The position numbers were made by a program, and so were the translations under genes. 64,000 nt of DNA from an uncultured Acidobacteriota bacterium (GTDB taxonomy: Bacteria; Acidobacteriota; UBA6911; RPQK01; JAJDTT01). The notes beneath the pieces are model-generated. The model had not been told where the DNA came from and made no database searches. It worked only from the letters and a program-made list of their open reading frames with translations. Positions 53,201-61,806 of this stretch are shown here, piece by piece. The stretch covers positions 35,647-99,646 of the forward strand of contig CATOST010000007.1 of assembly GCA_951812665.1 (NCBI GenBank). The letters run 5' to 3'. The first letter of the stretch is position 1; each line of letters starts with the position of its first letter.

Positions 53201-53434
53201 TTTCCCCACCCGGAGACCGTCGCGCCGGAAATAGCCCGCCGGGCTGGTGAGAAGATCGACGAGCTGATTCGTGTCCTGGTGTCTCAGACTGACCTGGGCC
53301 TTCACCGCAGGCGATCCGTCCTCCAGCAGAACGCGGCCCAGAATGGTGCCGGTGTCGATTTGGGCCTCGAGGAGGACGCCGGCCGCCAGGCAGAGGACCG
53401 AAGCCGGCGCCAGAACTCTTCGGATAAGATTCAT
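50264..53434 (-). CDS. TonB-dependent receptor, Oar-like with CarboxypepD_reg domain
   Basis: 1056 residues from the ATG at 53434, with an RR-type Sec leader (RRVLAPASVLCLAAGVLLEA). Residues ~25-110 are a carboxypeptidase-regulatory-like domain (GTILGRVLLEDGSPAVKAQV). A plug domain follows (LDSLPVNARDIGKLAGLAAG, then GGQITAVTRSGSNQFHGNLY) and then the 22-strand barrel ending ARQLQLALKFYF with the terminal phenylalanine. This is the typical acidobacterial receptor; it imports large or complexed substrates through the outer membrane. It is convergent with the small membrane protein and divergent from the enolase-like gene. Confidence 0.92.
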   Translation of the reverse strand: MNLIRRVLAPASVLCLAAGVLLEAQIDTGTILGRVLLEDGSPAVKAQVSLRHQDTNQLVDLLTSPAGYFRRDGLRVGKYQLTVTLPGFRTEVLRDLDLLVGQSLRADFQLRRGTAAGASVKQAGPALLGAGRTDLGQVIDQEKLDSLPVNARDIGKLAGLAAGATPSASNRGSVKVMGMRFKDNLTYIDGTLFTHGDGETSFKASTDALKEFDVKTGLYSAEYGVRPGGQITAVTRSGSNQFHGNLYWFHRNDNLDARNFFEQGKAEFKRNQLGATLGGPILIPGLFDGTDQAWFFLSYQFRSIRETRPLTGVVPTDAEKRGEFSSPILDPATGQLFPDGRLPEQRLDPVARQLLHYWPSPNTPGPLNFTSPDSKANLDNPQLISRVDLATSPGNRWAGRLIWDSSPQVSPHTFSVFSAVQPLRTYGQSISNIRTWGNGLINAASIHWFFRPYIAGPSRAKPQVPLSLGIPQLLTSEADRSGVPTVVIQGYTGIGDSGAVGHANLGNWQVKDDVSWSRGNHTLRGGVEFRQHYNFYVMERRSRFEFFSRYTGNAFADFLLGHPVRTELGGEDFRGNFHQNSFYFYFKDVWRVRPRLTLTLGLRYELRLPWTDKRGFMANFDVAEGRLIPPLSIANPPPPETGRFEPGFPLVEWNRAAAILPRLGISFRLGNATVLRSGYGIYSNEPDLNMVQEMAKNPRPGARRLVFLAPLDQATLRLSDPFPESLADSAAPNHSGMQTPLPLATTHSWGLTLQHRVSPGVLLQVGYLGSRSINRLETISLNDAVPGPGDRSRRRPYSELQTVEMPFAGADAWFHGMQLQVEKRPDRYGLSALLVFDWSRQIDNGGGYQGPPSRRRFRSRNMPPAVNRALSESHAPRRMMVTAGYDLPFGAGRAFFSRGPSAKILGGWSIRAIASFQDGGWFTVYLPGDPLDTGSYHSQWPDRIRNPNLVDSERSPSRWFDTGAFRRPEMFRYGNAGRSSVEGPGVINLDLSLRRTFQLQDSRRLELRLEAFNATNHPNFLLTGRSKTGEFGTSEFGTLGRAQPARQLQLALKFYF

Positions 53435-53611
53435 GATTGCCAATCCGCCGTCCATGATACTCGCTGCTGGATTTTGGCCCCGGTGTAAATGGCGCCGCCG
53501 GGTGTCGGAAGCGATCCTCCGGACTGAGAAGGCCGGTCTCCGGCTTGCGTAGAAGGGGGCTTTCCTGGAAACTCGATTATCACACGGCACAACAACGCAA
53601 GGTAGGAATCC

Positions 53612-54835
53612 ATGAACCGAAGACGATTCGTCGGCTCGGTGGCCGGAACCGCCGGGTTGGCCGCCGCCATGGCTCAAAACGCTCGTGGGGAAGCACATCA
53701 GGCTCTCTCATCCATGCGGATCACCCGGATTCGCTTCTATGAGGCTCCCTCCCGGGTCATGTTCAATCAGAGTTCCCACGTCTCTCTGGTCGAAACCGAC
53801 CAGGGCATCGTGGGGGTGGGCGAAGGGGGATCGGCGGACACCATCCGCCAGTGCGCCGGCCTGCTCATCGGAGAGAACCCAGCCCGCATCGAGCACTTGT
53901 GGCAGCTCATGTACCGAGGTCACTTCTATCCGCCCGGGCGGGAAAAGATCCATGCTCTGGGTGCCCTGGATCTGGCGCTCTGGGACATCCGGGGCAAAGC
54001 TCTCGGGGTCCCGGTCTACCACTTGCTCGGAGGTCCCGTACGGAACCACATCGAGTGCTACTCGACCGGTTTTCCCGGCTACAAGAACACGCGCGACGCG
54101 GCGCGCGCCTGCATGGACGCCGGTTTCCGGGCCTACCGAACCAGCACCCGGGGTTCGGGCGATCAGTTCAACCCACGCCAATCCGTTCGCGACACCTACA
54201 AGCTCTGTGTCGAGGTGCGCAAAGGCGTGGGACCCAGCGGCGATTGGGCCATCGACTACCACACGCGGCTGGACATGGCCGATGCCATCCGGCTCTCCAC
54301 TCTCATCGAGGACCTGGAACCCTACTTTGTCGAAGACCTGATCCGCAGCGAGAACCCGGGTGTCTACCGGCAGTTGCGCCCCCAGGTGAAGGTGCCCATC
54401 GCCGTCGGCGAGCAGTTCGGCGACCGCTGGGACATCAACGAACTGATCGAGGAACGGTTGATCGACTATTCGAGGATCTCCCTGCCCAACGCCGGCGGCA
54501 TCACCGAGTTCATGAAGATCGCAACTCTGTGCGAGACCCACTACGTCGGGCTGGTCCCCCATTTCACCGGTCCGATTGCCACCGCCGCCCTGGTCCATGC
54601 CTGCAACGCCTTTCCGGGACCGGTGCTGATGGAGATGTTGGGCGGCCGGAAAAAGGACTTGGAGCACCTGCCGGTCAGCTACGACTTTCGGGACGGAAAA
54701 CTCTGGCCCACCGACCGGCCGGGCCTGGGAGTCGAGGTCGATACCAAATCCCTGAAGCTGGTGGCCGAAGTCACGGAGCCGATGGAGGGCGCTCCCCTGA
54801 ATCGGCGTCCCGACGGCTCCATCAGCAATTGGTGA
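53612..54835 (+). CDS. Tat-exported enolase-superfamily (mandelate racemase-like) enzyme
   Basis: 407 residues. The N-terminus is a twin-arginine leader (NRRRFVGSVAGTAGLAAAMA). The barrel has the expected acids: WAIDYHTRLD, YFVEDLIRS, IAVGEQFGD, and VPHFTGPIA. The lysine strand reads FRAYRTSTRGSG, where the usual catalytic lysine is replaced by arginine. Relatives are mannonate or galactonate dehydratases, normally cytoplasmic. A periplasmic sugar-acid enzyme is unusual. The propeller paralogue copy 4 follows after 53 bases of nearly pure purine. Confidence 0.8.
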   Translation: MNRRRFVGSVAGTAGLAAAMAQNARGEAHQALSSMRITRIRFYEAPSRVMFNQSSHVSLVETDQGIVGVGEGGSADTIRQCAGLLIGENPARIEHLWQLMYRGHFYPPGREKIHALGALDLALWDIRGKALGVPVYHLLGGPVRNHIECYSTGFPGYKNTRDAARACMDAGFRAYRTSTRGSGDQFNPRQSVRDTYKLCVEVRKGVGPSGDWAIDYHTRLDMADAIRLSTLIEDLEPYFVEDLIRSENPGVYRQLRPQVKVPIAVGEQFGDRWDINELIEERLIDYSRISLPNAGGITEFMKIATLCETHYVGLVPHFTGPIATAALVHACNAFPGPVLMEMLGGRKKDLEHLPVSYDFRDGKLWPTDRPGLGVEVDTKSLKLVAEVTEPMEGAPLNRRPDGSISNW

Positions 54836-54888
54836 GGGACGAGGGGGAAGAGAGGAAAGAGGAAAGAGAGAAGAGAGGGAACAGTGAA

Positions 54889-56370
54889 ATGGGATTCCGG
54901 GTGAATCGCCGGATGTTTCTGGGGACGGGGATGGCTGGGGCGGCGCTGGTTGCTCGAACCGCTCATTCAGCAACGGCGCTGGACGTGGGGGACCGGGCCC
55001 AGTTGCTCCTGGACGATCACTTGGTGGAGCGGAAAGAGGGCATCCGGCTCAGGGTGACCCCCGCCCGGGCCGACCACGTCCGGCTGGTTTCGCCCGACGT
55101 TCCCACGGACCAGGACGGGGTTTGGGCCTGGGTCACTGTGGGGGACGAGGGTGGCCGGGTGCGGATGTGGTACTCGGGTCGCGCCTTGGGCGATCCGGCT
55201 GACGTCAGCCGCCTTTGCTATGCCGAGTCGGAGGATGGCGCTCACTGGGACAAACCGCCCTGTGGGGTGACCTCGTTTGGAGGCAACCGGAAGAACAACA
55301 TCGTCCTCACCTTCCAGCATGAGGGCGGCGTGTTCCTGGATCCTTCCGCGGGGCCGGGGCAACGGTACAAGTGTGTTTTTGGAGAACGGGACAAGAAGCG
55401 CGGATACGGGTATCGGATGACCCTTCGGGACCGGGGACGAACCCGGGAATGGCTGGGGCCCACCATCGAAGGTGCGTCGTCACCGGACGGGATCCGGTGG
55501 ACCAAGGGCCCCGGTCCTCTGATGGACTGGTACACGGATACCTGCAACGTCTGCTACTACGACTCCCGGCTCGGAAAGTACATCTGCTTCGTCCGGGACA
55601 ACCAGTATCCTCGCTTCAAAGGGGGAGCGATCCGCTGCATCGGCCGAACCGAGAGCGCGACCTTCGGCGACTTCCCCCGTCCGCAGCGGGTCCTGGCGCC
55701 TGACCGGGAGGATCCGCCGGGTATGGACCTCTACAATTCGGCTGCCCAGCCCTACCCGTTCGCCGACGGGGTCTCCCTGCTGTTTCCGGCGGCCTACTAC
55801 CACGACACGGACAACCTGGAGATTCAGATCGCCACCAGCCGCGACAGCGTGCGCTGGCGGCGGCCCGACCGCAATCCGTTTCTGAGTCCGGGAAGGGAAG
55901 GGGACTTCGACAGCCGCATGGTCTACATGGGCGTGGGAATGATTCCCCGAGAGGACGAGATCTGGATGTACTACGGCGGTTTCGATGTCGGCCATGAAGA
56001 AGTCAGGCGGGAACCCGGCATGGGGGGCGTGGGCAGGGTCCGGTTTACGCGTCACCGGATCGTCGCTCAGGCCGCGGAGTCGGCCCTCGGACATCTGGTC
56101 ACCAAGCCGCTGATCTTCTCGGGTCGGCATCTGAAACTGAACGCGGATTGCGGAGCCGGCGGGCGGATTCAGGTTGGCGTCTTGGGGGTGGACGGCGTTC
56201 CGGTCCCGGGTCTTGGCCAGGAGGAGTGCGAGCCCCTGATCGGAGATTTCCTGCGGGGCACGGTTCGGTGGAAATCCGGGGCCCGGCTGTCGGATCTGGC
56301 CGGGAAGCCGGTCCGGCTCAGCTTTCGGTTGCAGTGGCGCGCCCGGCTCTATGCGTTTCGGTTTTGGTAG
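54889..56370 (+). CDS. Tat-exported five-bladed-propeller protein (family copy 4 of 4)
   Basis: 493 residues from the ATG at 54889, Tat leader (NRRMFLGTGMAGAALVAR). Opening AQLLLDDHLVE, propeller repeats AESEDGAHWDKPPCG, SSPDGIRWTKG and TSRDSVRWRRPDRNPF, and the C-terminal sandwich (VPGLGQEECEPLIGD then ARLYAFRFW) define it as a paralogue of 1187, 44149 and 45722. Likely one unit with the exported enolase-like gene, so the two may act on one polymer-derived sugar acid. Confidence 0.75.
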   Translation: MGFRVNRRMFLGTGMAGAALVARTAHSATALDVGDRAQLLLDDHLVERKEGIRLRVTPARADHVRLVSPDVPTDQDGVWAWVTVGDEGGRVRMWYSGRALGDPADVSRLCYAESEDGAHWDKPPCGVTSFGGNRKNNIVLTFQHEGGVFLDPSAGPGQRYKCVFGERDKKRGYGYRMTLRDRGRTREWLGPTIEGASSPDGIRWTKGPGPLMDWYTDTCNVCYYDSRLGKYICFVRDNQYPRFKGGAIRCIGRTESATFGDFPRPQRVLAPDREDPPGMDLYNSAAQPYPFADGVSLLFPAAYYHDTDNLEIQIATSRDSVRWRRPDRNPFLSPGREGDFDSRMVYMGVGMIPREDEIWMYYGGFDVGHEEVRREPGMGGVGRVRFTRHRIVAQAAESALGHLVTKPLIFSGRHLKLNADCGAGGRIQVGVLGVDGVPVPGLGQEECEPLIGDFLRGTVRWKSGARLSDLAGKPVRLSFRLQWRARLYAFRFW

Positions 56371-56500
56371 GAGGGGGGACTATCCTGTCCCCCTTTCTTC
56401 CTTCATAGGGGGAAGTAAAGGGTAGACTGCCGTCCCCCTAACGCCCTAATCGGCGCCTGAAAGACGCCGCTCCCGGCGACTGGAAAGTCGCCGCTCCTTT
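56368..56500 (+). repeat. intergenic hairpin repeat, copy 2
   Basis: Begins at the TAG stop of the propeller gene. It has two GGGGGGAC/GTCCCCC blocks, then CGGCGCCTGAAAGACGCC and GGCGAC-TGGAAA-GTCGCC-GCTCC. It reaches the stop codon of the sialidase gene and may end both convergent transcripts. Confidence 0.75.
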
Positions 56501-57644
56501 ACTTCCCGGAATCCGGCTTGATGAAGAACACGTGCGTGTTGGTGTCGAGGCCGTCGTAGACGATGCTGAATTGGACCATCAGTTGGTTGGGGACGTCGTC
56601 GTCATACTTGTTGATGACGCAGTTGTGACTGTACCCGTCGGCATGCCTCGGGTCACCGCTGACAATGATCCCGCTCCCCCAGTTGATGCCGTCGTCGGAC
56701 TGGTAGAGGACGAAACGGTCTCTCCCTTCACCGTATTGGCCCGACCTGCCGTGCAGGTAGTACTTGCCCGCCAGGTAGGCCAGTTCGGGGTCGCGAACTT
56801 TCTTGTCCAGATAGGCGCGCCGCTGCTCGGTCCAGGTCCTTCCCTGGTCCCGGCTGATGCAGTAGTAGAGGTGGTGCTCGTCTTTCTCGGTATAGGCGCC
56901 GGCCAGCAGCCGGCCGTCCTCCATGATGCACATGGCGCCGTACCATTTGTCGTCGTCCAGGGGCAGGGTGCTTCTCCGGCGCCAGCTCTGTCCGTCGTCG
57001 GTGCTGACGTACAGGACGTGGGGGCCCTTGCTGATGTCGTAGAGGACGAAGTTGGTGTCCCCCGTCACCCCCACCGCACAGGGATACCCGACGAAGTCTC
57101 CGTCGAGGGGTTCGTAGTCGATCCAGGAGGCGCCATGGTCACGGCTTCTCATGAATCCGCTCCGGCTCCTGCCGTTGTCGACATGGGTGAGAAGCAGAAC
57201 GACGATTCCGTTGTGGGTCGTCAGCCCTTCTTCGACGATCACCGGCCGCTTGGGATCTCTCTGGTAGGCCGCGTAGGAGTACTCGAACTTGTTGTATCTT
57301 TCCCAGGTCCTGCCGCCGTCCTTGCTGAGGGCGTAATCGCTCCACCCGTCGGAGTTGTGGTCGCTGGTGTTGGCATAGAAGGCTGCGATGTGGCCGTTCG
57401 CATATTCTAGACAGACCGGCCCCCCGTGAGAGCATCGTCCCGGAGCGTCGTTCTCCAGGTCGGCGATGATGTTGCCGAAAATGTCGTCTCCGAGCCGGGT
57501 GGAAGGATCGTGATCGTAGATCGACGCCCCTTCGATGGGTTCATACTGGATGGCCTCTGGCCCGGATGCGGCGTCCTGGGCGAACGCCACGAGGGCGGGA
57601 CCGGCCAGAAACAGGACGACAGAAACCACAATCGATCTATTCAT
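56499..57644 (-). CDS. exported sialidase-like protein (exo-alpha-sialidase fold)
   Basis: 381 residues with a Sec leader (VVSVVLFLAGPALVAFAQ). Five Asp-box motifs: SKDGGRTWE, SRDHGASWI, STDDGQSWR, SRDQGRTWT and SDDGINWGS. This is the six-bladed sialidase fold; catalytic Arg triad and Tyr-Glu pair are not certain by eye. Glycan hydrolysis or binding. It is divergent from the second DUF1549/DUF1553 operon. Confidence 0.85.
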   Translation of the reverse strand: MNRSIVVSVVLFLAGPALVAFAQDAASGPEAIQYEPIEGASIYDHDPSTRLGDDIFGNIIADLENDAPGRCSHGGPVCLEYANGHIAAFYANTSDHNSDGWSDYALSKDGGRTWERYNKFEYSYAAYQRDPKRPVIVEEGLTTHNGIVVLLLTHVDNGRSRSGFMRSRDHGASWIDYEPLDGDFVGYPCAVGVTGDTNFVLYDISKGPHVLYVSTDDGQSWRRRSTLPLDDDKWYGAMCIMEDGRLLAGAYTEKDEHHLYYCISRDQGRTWTEQRRAYLDKKVRDPELAYLAGKYYLHGRSGQYGEGRDRFVLYQSDDGINWGSGIIVSGDPRHADGYSHNCVINKYDDDVPNQLMVQFSIVYDGLDTNTHVFFIKPDSGK

Positions 57645-57762
57645 CGCAACTCCCTTCCGAAACCACGTTGTTCGTTACGGGCTGCAGATGCAACCATTGC
57701 CGGCGCCGAGGCCGCCATCGAGCCTGTTGGCGCAGGCTGCTAGAATAAACGCCACTACCCTC

Positions 57763-60150
57763 ATGAGAAAACGTTTCTGGAGCATTTGTCCGTGTTGGGC
57801 CTGGATTCACGACTCAGCACGGCGACCGGTCGTCCGACTGGGGCTCTTGTCACTCTTCTTGTCTTCGCTGGCCGGAACCGCCCTTTCTCAGAACTCCAAA
57901 GTCGACTTTCAACGGCAGATTCGACCGTTGTTGTCCGATACGTGCTTTCAGTGCCACGGTCCCGATCCTCAGGTCCGGATGGCAGGACTGAGGCTCGATC
58001 TGCGAGAAAACCTCTTCCAGGCTCGGACCTCCGGAGTGCCCGTCGTTCCCGGAGATCCGGACAACAGCCTGATCTTCCAGCGCATCAGGCATGAAGACGC
58101 GAACCATCGCATGCCTCCCGCGTACTCGCAAAAGACTCTGAGCGACGACCAGATCGATCTGATCCGCCGTTGGATCGCGCAAGGGGCCGTCTGGCAGCAA
58201 CATTGGGCATTCATCCCGCCGCGGCGGCCCGCTCTTCCTCAGGTCGAGGACGGTGTCTGGCCCCGGCAGGGTCTGGATCACTTCGTCCTGAAGCGGCTGG
58301 AAGCCGAAGGCCTGGTTCCTTCGCCGGCCGCGCAAAAGAGCCGCATCCTGCGCCGAGTGACATTGGATCTGACCGGGTTGCCGCCGACTTTGGATGAACT
58401 GGACGCTTTCCTCGCCGACCCGTCGCCCGGCGCGTACGAGAAGGTCGTCGACCGGCTCCTGGCTTCGCCCCGGTATGGGGAGCGCATGGCGGCGATCTGG
58501 CTCGATCTGGCGCGGTACGCCGACAGCGACGGCTATCAGGACGACGAGCCTCGAACCATGTGGAGGTGGCGCGAATGGGTCGTGGACGCGCTGAACCAGA
58601 ATCTGTCCTACGACCGGTTCACGGTCCGGCAGTTGGCCGGAGATCTGCTCCCTGAGGCGAGTGCGGACCAGAAATTGGCCACCGGCTTCCTTCGCAACAA
58701 CCGCGTCAACGGCGAAGGCGGATCCATCGCCGACGAGTTCCGGGTCGAGTACGCCGTCGATCGCGTCAACACCGTTTCGACCGCCTGGATGGGGCTCACG
58801 GTCGGCTGCGCGCGTTGTCACGACCATAAGTACGACCCCATCTCCCAGACCGAGTTCTACCGTCTCTTCGCCTTCTTCAACGCCGTCTCCGAGCCGGGTA
58901 CCTATCGGCGAAGCGCCGCGCCCACCATCAAGGTTCCGCCGCGGGCCGTTCAACTCCGATTGGATCGGATCCATCGCGAACTTCAGATTCTGGAGCGGAG
59001 TTCACCCGCGTACGCCGCGCTTGAGGCGCAGCATCAACGCCTCTGGGAACAGGTCCCCGCAACCATGATCATGCGGGACGACCAGGCTCGAGAGACGTTC
59101 GTTCTGGGACGCGGACAATACGATCAGCCTGGCGCCAGGGTGACTCCGGGCGTCCCCAGGGTGCTGCCACCGCTGCCCCCCGGCGTCCCGGCCAATCGTC
59201 TGCTCCTGGCACGTTGGCTGGTGCACCCGTCCCATCCACTCACCGCCCGCGTGGCGGTGAACCGATTGTGGCAGTTGCACTTCGGCTTGGGACTGGTGCC
59301 GACGCCCGAGGATTTCGGGGCGCAGGGGGAGCCCCCGACGCACCCACTCCTGCTGGACTGGCTGGCCAGCGAGTTGATGCGGCTGAAGTGGGACGTCAAG
59401 GCTTTGCAGCGGATGATCGTGACCAGCGCGACCTACCTGGAGTCGTCGAAAGTCACGCCGGAACTGCTTCAGAAAGATCCGGACAACCGTCTGCTGGCGC
59501 GGGGTCCCCGGTTGCGCCTGCCTGCCGAGATGATTCGGGATCAGGCCCTGGCGGTGGGCGGGCTGCTGGTCGAGTCGGTTGGGGGACCATCGGTCAAGCC
59601 GTACCAGCCGGCGGGCATCTGGGACGAGATCGCCGGCGGAGCGACCGGCGCCTACAAGAAAGGCTACGAGCAGGGGACCGGCGACCATCTCTACCGTCGC
59701 AGCCTCTATTCTTTCTGGCGGCGCACCATCCATCCTCCCGGCATGGAGGTGTTCGATGCTCCGAGCCGCGAGGTCTGCACGGCCCGGCGCGAGCGGACCA
59801 ACACGCCCCTCCAGGCGTTGACGCTCATGAACGACGTGACCTACGTCGAGGCGGCGCGTGCTCTCGCCCAGCGTCTGATCCGGGAGGGAGGTCCGACCGA
59901 TCGGGAGCGGGTCGGTTTCGGTTTCCGCCTGGTCACTTCGCGGCAGCCCCAGCCGGCGGAAATCGAGGTGCTGACGCGCGGTCTGAGGCGTCATCGGTCG
60001 ACCTACGAGAACGACCCCGAGGCTGCCCGGAGACTGGCTCAGGTCGGTCAGTCTCCTTTGGATCCTGGGATGGACACCGTCGAACTGGCCGCCCACACGG
60101 CCCTCGCGAACGGCCTCCTGAACCTGGACGAAACCATTCACCGGGAATGA
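57763..60150 (+). CDS. PSCyt1/DUF1549/DUF1553 protein
   Basis: 795 residues from the ATG at 57763, leader LGLLSLFLSSLAGTALSQ. Order: a planctomycete-type cytochrome domain with DTCFQCHGPDP (residues ~75-150), DUF1549 (VTLDLTGLPPTLDELDAFL, DLARYADSDGYQDDEPR, and VGCARCHDHKYDP), then DUF1553 (VNRLWQLHFGLGLVPTPEDF, RTNTPLQALTLMNDVTYVEA). Two CXXCH haem sites. It differs from the relative at 4221 by the canonical haem motif and by lacking Ig-like domains. Its stop overlaps the ATG of the DUF1501 gene. Confidence 0.92.
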   Translation: MRKRFWSICPCWAWIHDSARRPVVRLGLLSLFLSSLAGTALSQNSKVDFQRQIRPLLSDTCFQCHGPDPQVRMAGLRLDLRENLFQARTSGVPVVPGDPDNSLIFQRIRHEDANHRMPPAYSQKTLSDDQIDLIRRWIAQGAVWQQHWAFIPPRRPALPQVEDGVWPRQGLDHFVLKRLEAEGLVPSPAAQKSRILRRVTLDLTGLPPTLDELDAFLADPSPGAYEKVVDRLLASPRYGERMAAIWLDLARYADSDGYQDDEPRTMWRWREWVVDALNQNLSYDRFTVRQLAGDLLPEASADQKLATGFLRNNRVNGEGGSIADEFRVEYAVDRVNTVSTAWMGLTVGCARCHDHKYDPISQTEFYRLFAFFNAVSEPGTYRRSAAPTIKVPPRAVQLRLDRIHRELQILERSSPAYAALEAQHQRLWEQVPATMIMRDDQARETFVLGRGQYDQPGARVTPGVPRVLPPLPPGVPANRLLLARWLVHPSHPLTARVAVNRLWQLHFGLGLVPTPEDFGAQGEPPTHPLLLDWLASELMRLKWDVKALQRMIVTSATYLESSKVTPELLQKDPDNRLLARGPRLRLPAEMIRDQALAVGGLLVESVGGPSVKPYQPAGIWDEIAGGATGAYKKGYEQGTGDHLYRRSLYSFWRRTIHPPGMEVFDAPSREVCTARRERTNTPLQALTLMNDVTYVEAARALAQRLIREGGPTDRERVGFGFRLVTSRQPQPAEIEVLTRGLRRHRSTYENDPEAARRLAQVGQSPLDPGMDTVELAAHTALANGLLNLDETIHRE

Positions 60151-61628
60151 GAAAACCGATGGCTTCTCCAACGCATCCAATCGACAACGCCCGCCAGCTC
60201 TTGACCCGCCGGCACTTCTTTGGCCGGTCGGGGATGGGAATCGGCGCGGCGGCGTTGAGCTCACTGCTGGCACAGGACCTCTCGGCCTCTCCGTTGCGGA
60301 GTTCCGGAGCAGCCGCCGGTGCGGCACGTTTGCCCCACTTCGAGCCCAGCGCCAAGCGGGTGATCTATCTGTGCCAGGCCGGCGGACCGGCTCAGATGGA
60401 CCTCTTCGACTACAAGCCGGGCCTGCGGGAAATGTTCGACGTCGATTTCCCCGACTCGGTGCGGAAGGGTCAGCGTCTGACCACCATGACCTCGGGCCAG
60501 GATCGTTTCCCGGTGGTGCCGTCCATCTTCGAATTTCAACGGCATGGGGAGTGCGGCGCCTGGGTGAGCGAGTTGCTGCCGCATACGGCCGGCGTCGTCG
60601 ATCGACTCTGCCTGATCAAGTCGATGCACACGGACGCCATCAACCACGACCCCGCCATCACGCTGATGCAGACCGGCTTCGAGCGGTCGGGCCGCCCCAG
60701 TCTGGGGGCGTGGCTCTCCTACGGGTTGGGAAGTGCGAATCGGGATCTACCCACCTTCGTGGTCATGACCTCCAACTCCAAGAAAGGGTCGCAACCGCTA
60801 TACAAGCGTTTGTGGGGCAGTGGCTTCCTGCCCACGCGGCACCAGGGGGTGAGGTTCCGCGGTGTCGGCGATCCGGTCCTCTACCTCTCCAATCCGCCGG
60901 GCATGGGCAGCGTCACCCGGCGGCATATTCTGGACGATGTCGCCCGGTTGAACGAGTTGAAGCAGGCTGAGTTCGGGGACCCTGAGATCGCCACCCGGAT
61001 CGCCCAGTACGAACTGGCGTTCCGGATGCAGACCTCGGTTCCCGAGCTGACGGACCTGACCGACGAACCGGAGCACATCTTTCGGCTCTACGGAGACGAC
61101 GCTCGCGAACGGGGCACCTATGCGTCCCATTGCCTGATGGCCCGGCGGCTGGTGGAGCGGGGGGTGCGCTTCGTTCAGTTGTTCCACCGGGGCTGGGATC
61201 AGCACCGGGACCTGCCCCGTGACCTGGGGGCCCAATGCCGGGCCACCGATCGGGCCACGGCGGCCCTGATTCTGGATCTGGAACAACGAGGCATGCTGGA
61301 CGACACCCTCATCGTCTGGGGCGGCGAATTCGGACGGACGATCTACTGCCAGGGAGATTTGACCAAGGAGAACTACGGACGGGACCATCACCCGCGCTGC
61401 TTTACCATGTGGTTGGCCGGAGGCGGGGCTTCCGGCGGTCAGAGCTACGGTGAAACGGACGATTTCAGCTACAATATCGTCAAGGATCCGGTCGAGGTCC
61501 ACGACCTGAACGCCACCATCCTGCATCTCCTGGGAATCGACCACTTGCGCTTGACATTCAAGTTCCAAGGCCGGGACCATCGGCTGACGGACGTGCACGG
61601 AAAGGTGCTGAAACCGCTCCTGGCCTGA
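60147..61628 (+). CDS. DUF1501 protein, Tat-exported
   Basis: 493 residues from the ATG overlapping the upstream stop (ATGA); ATG at 60159 is an alternative. Tat leader (TRRHFFGRSGMGIGAAAL). Family motifs: YLCQAGGPAQMDLFDYKP, SMHTDAINHDPAIT, and VWGGEFGRTIYCQGD followed by GRDHHPRCFTMW. It pairs with the cytochrome-like gene just before it. Family function unproven; an envelope hydrolase or phosphatase-like role is inferred from the fold. Confidence 0.92.
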   Translation: MRKPMASPTHPIDNARQLLTRRHFFGRSGMGIGAAALSSLLAQDLSASPLRSSGAAAGAARLPHFEPSAKRVIYLCQAGGPAQMDLFDYKPGLREMFDVDFPDSVRKGQRLTTMTSGQDRFPVVPSIFEFQRHGECGAWVSELLPHTAGVVDRLCLIKSMHTDAINHDPAITLMQTGFERSGRPSLGAWLSYGLGSANRDLPTFVVMTSNSKKGSQPLYKRLWGSGFLPTRHQGVRFRGVGDPVLYLSNPPGMGSVTRRHILDDVARLNELKQAEFGDPEIATRIAQYELAFRMQTSVPELTDLTDEPEHIFRLYGDDARERGTYASHCLMARRLVERGVRFVQLFHRGWDQHRDLPRDLGAQCRATDRATAALILDLEQRGMLDDTLIVWGGEFGRTIYCQGDLTKENYGRDHHPRCFTMWLAGGGASGGQSYGETDDFSYNIVKDPVEVHDLNATILHLLGIDHLRLTFKFQGRDHRLTDVHGKVLKPLLA

Positions 61629-61656
61629 GCCGGGAGCCCTGAGAATAGAGAAAAAA

Positions 61657-61732
61657 GGAGCGGCGTGTTTCACGCGCCGACTTGGAGCGGCGTCTTTTAG
61701 GCGCCGATCAGGGGGTTAGGACGGAGTCCCAC
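61657..61732 (-). repeat. intergenic hairpin repeat, copy 3 (reverse)
   Basis: The plus strand reads GGAGCGGCGTGTTTCACGCG then GGAGCGGCGTCTTTTAGGCG and CAGGGGGTTAGGACGG, the reverse complement of the block order at 47324-47412. It lies after the DUF1501 gene. Confidence 0.75.
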
Positions 61733-61806
61733 CTTACGCTTCCGCCGCCGTTGGGACTCTGTCGACCTGTTAAAGCGGAATGTCAGGAACTCTGTAGGTA
61801 AGTCAA

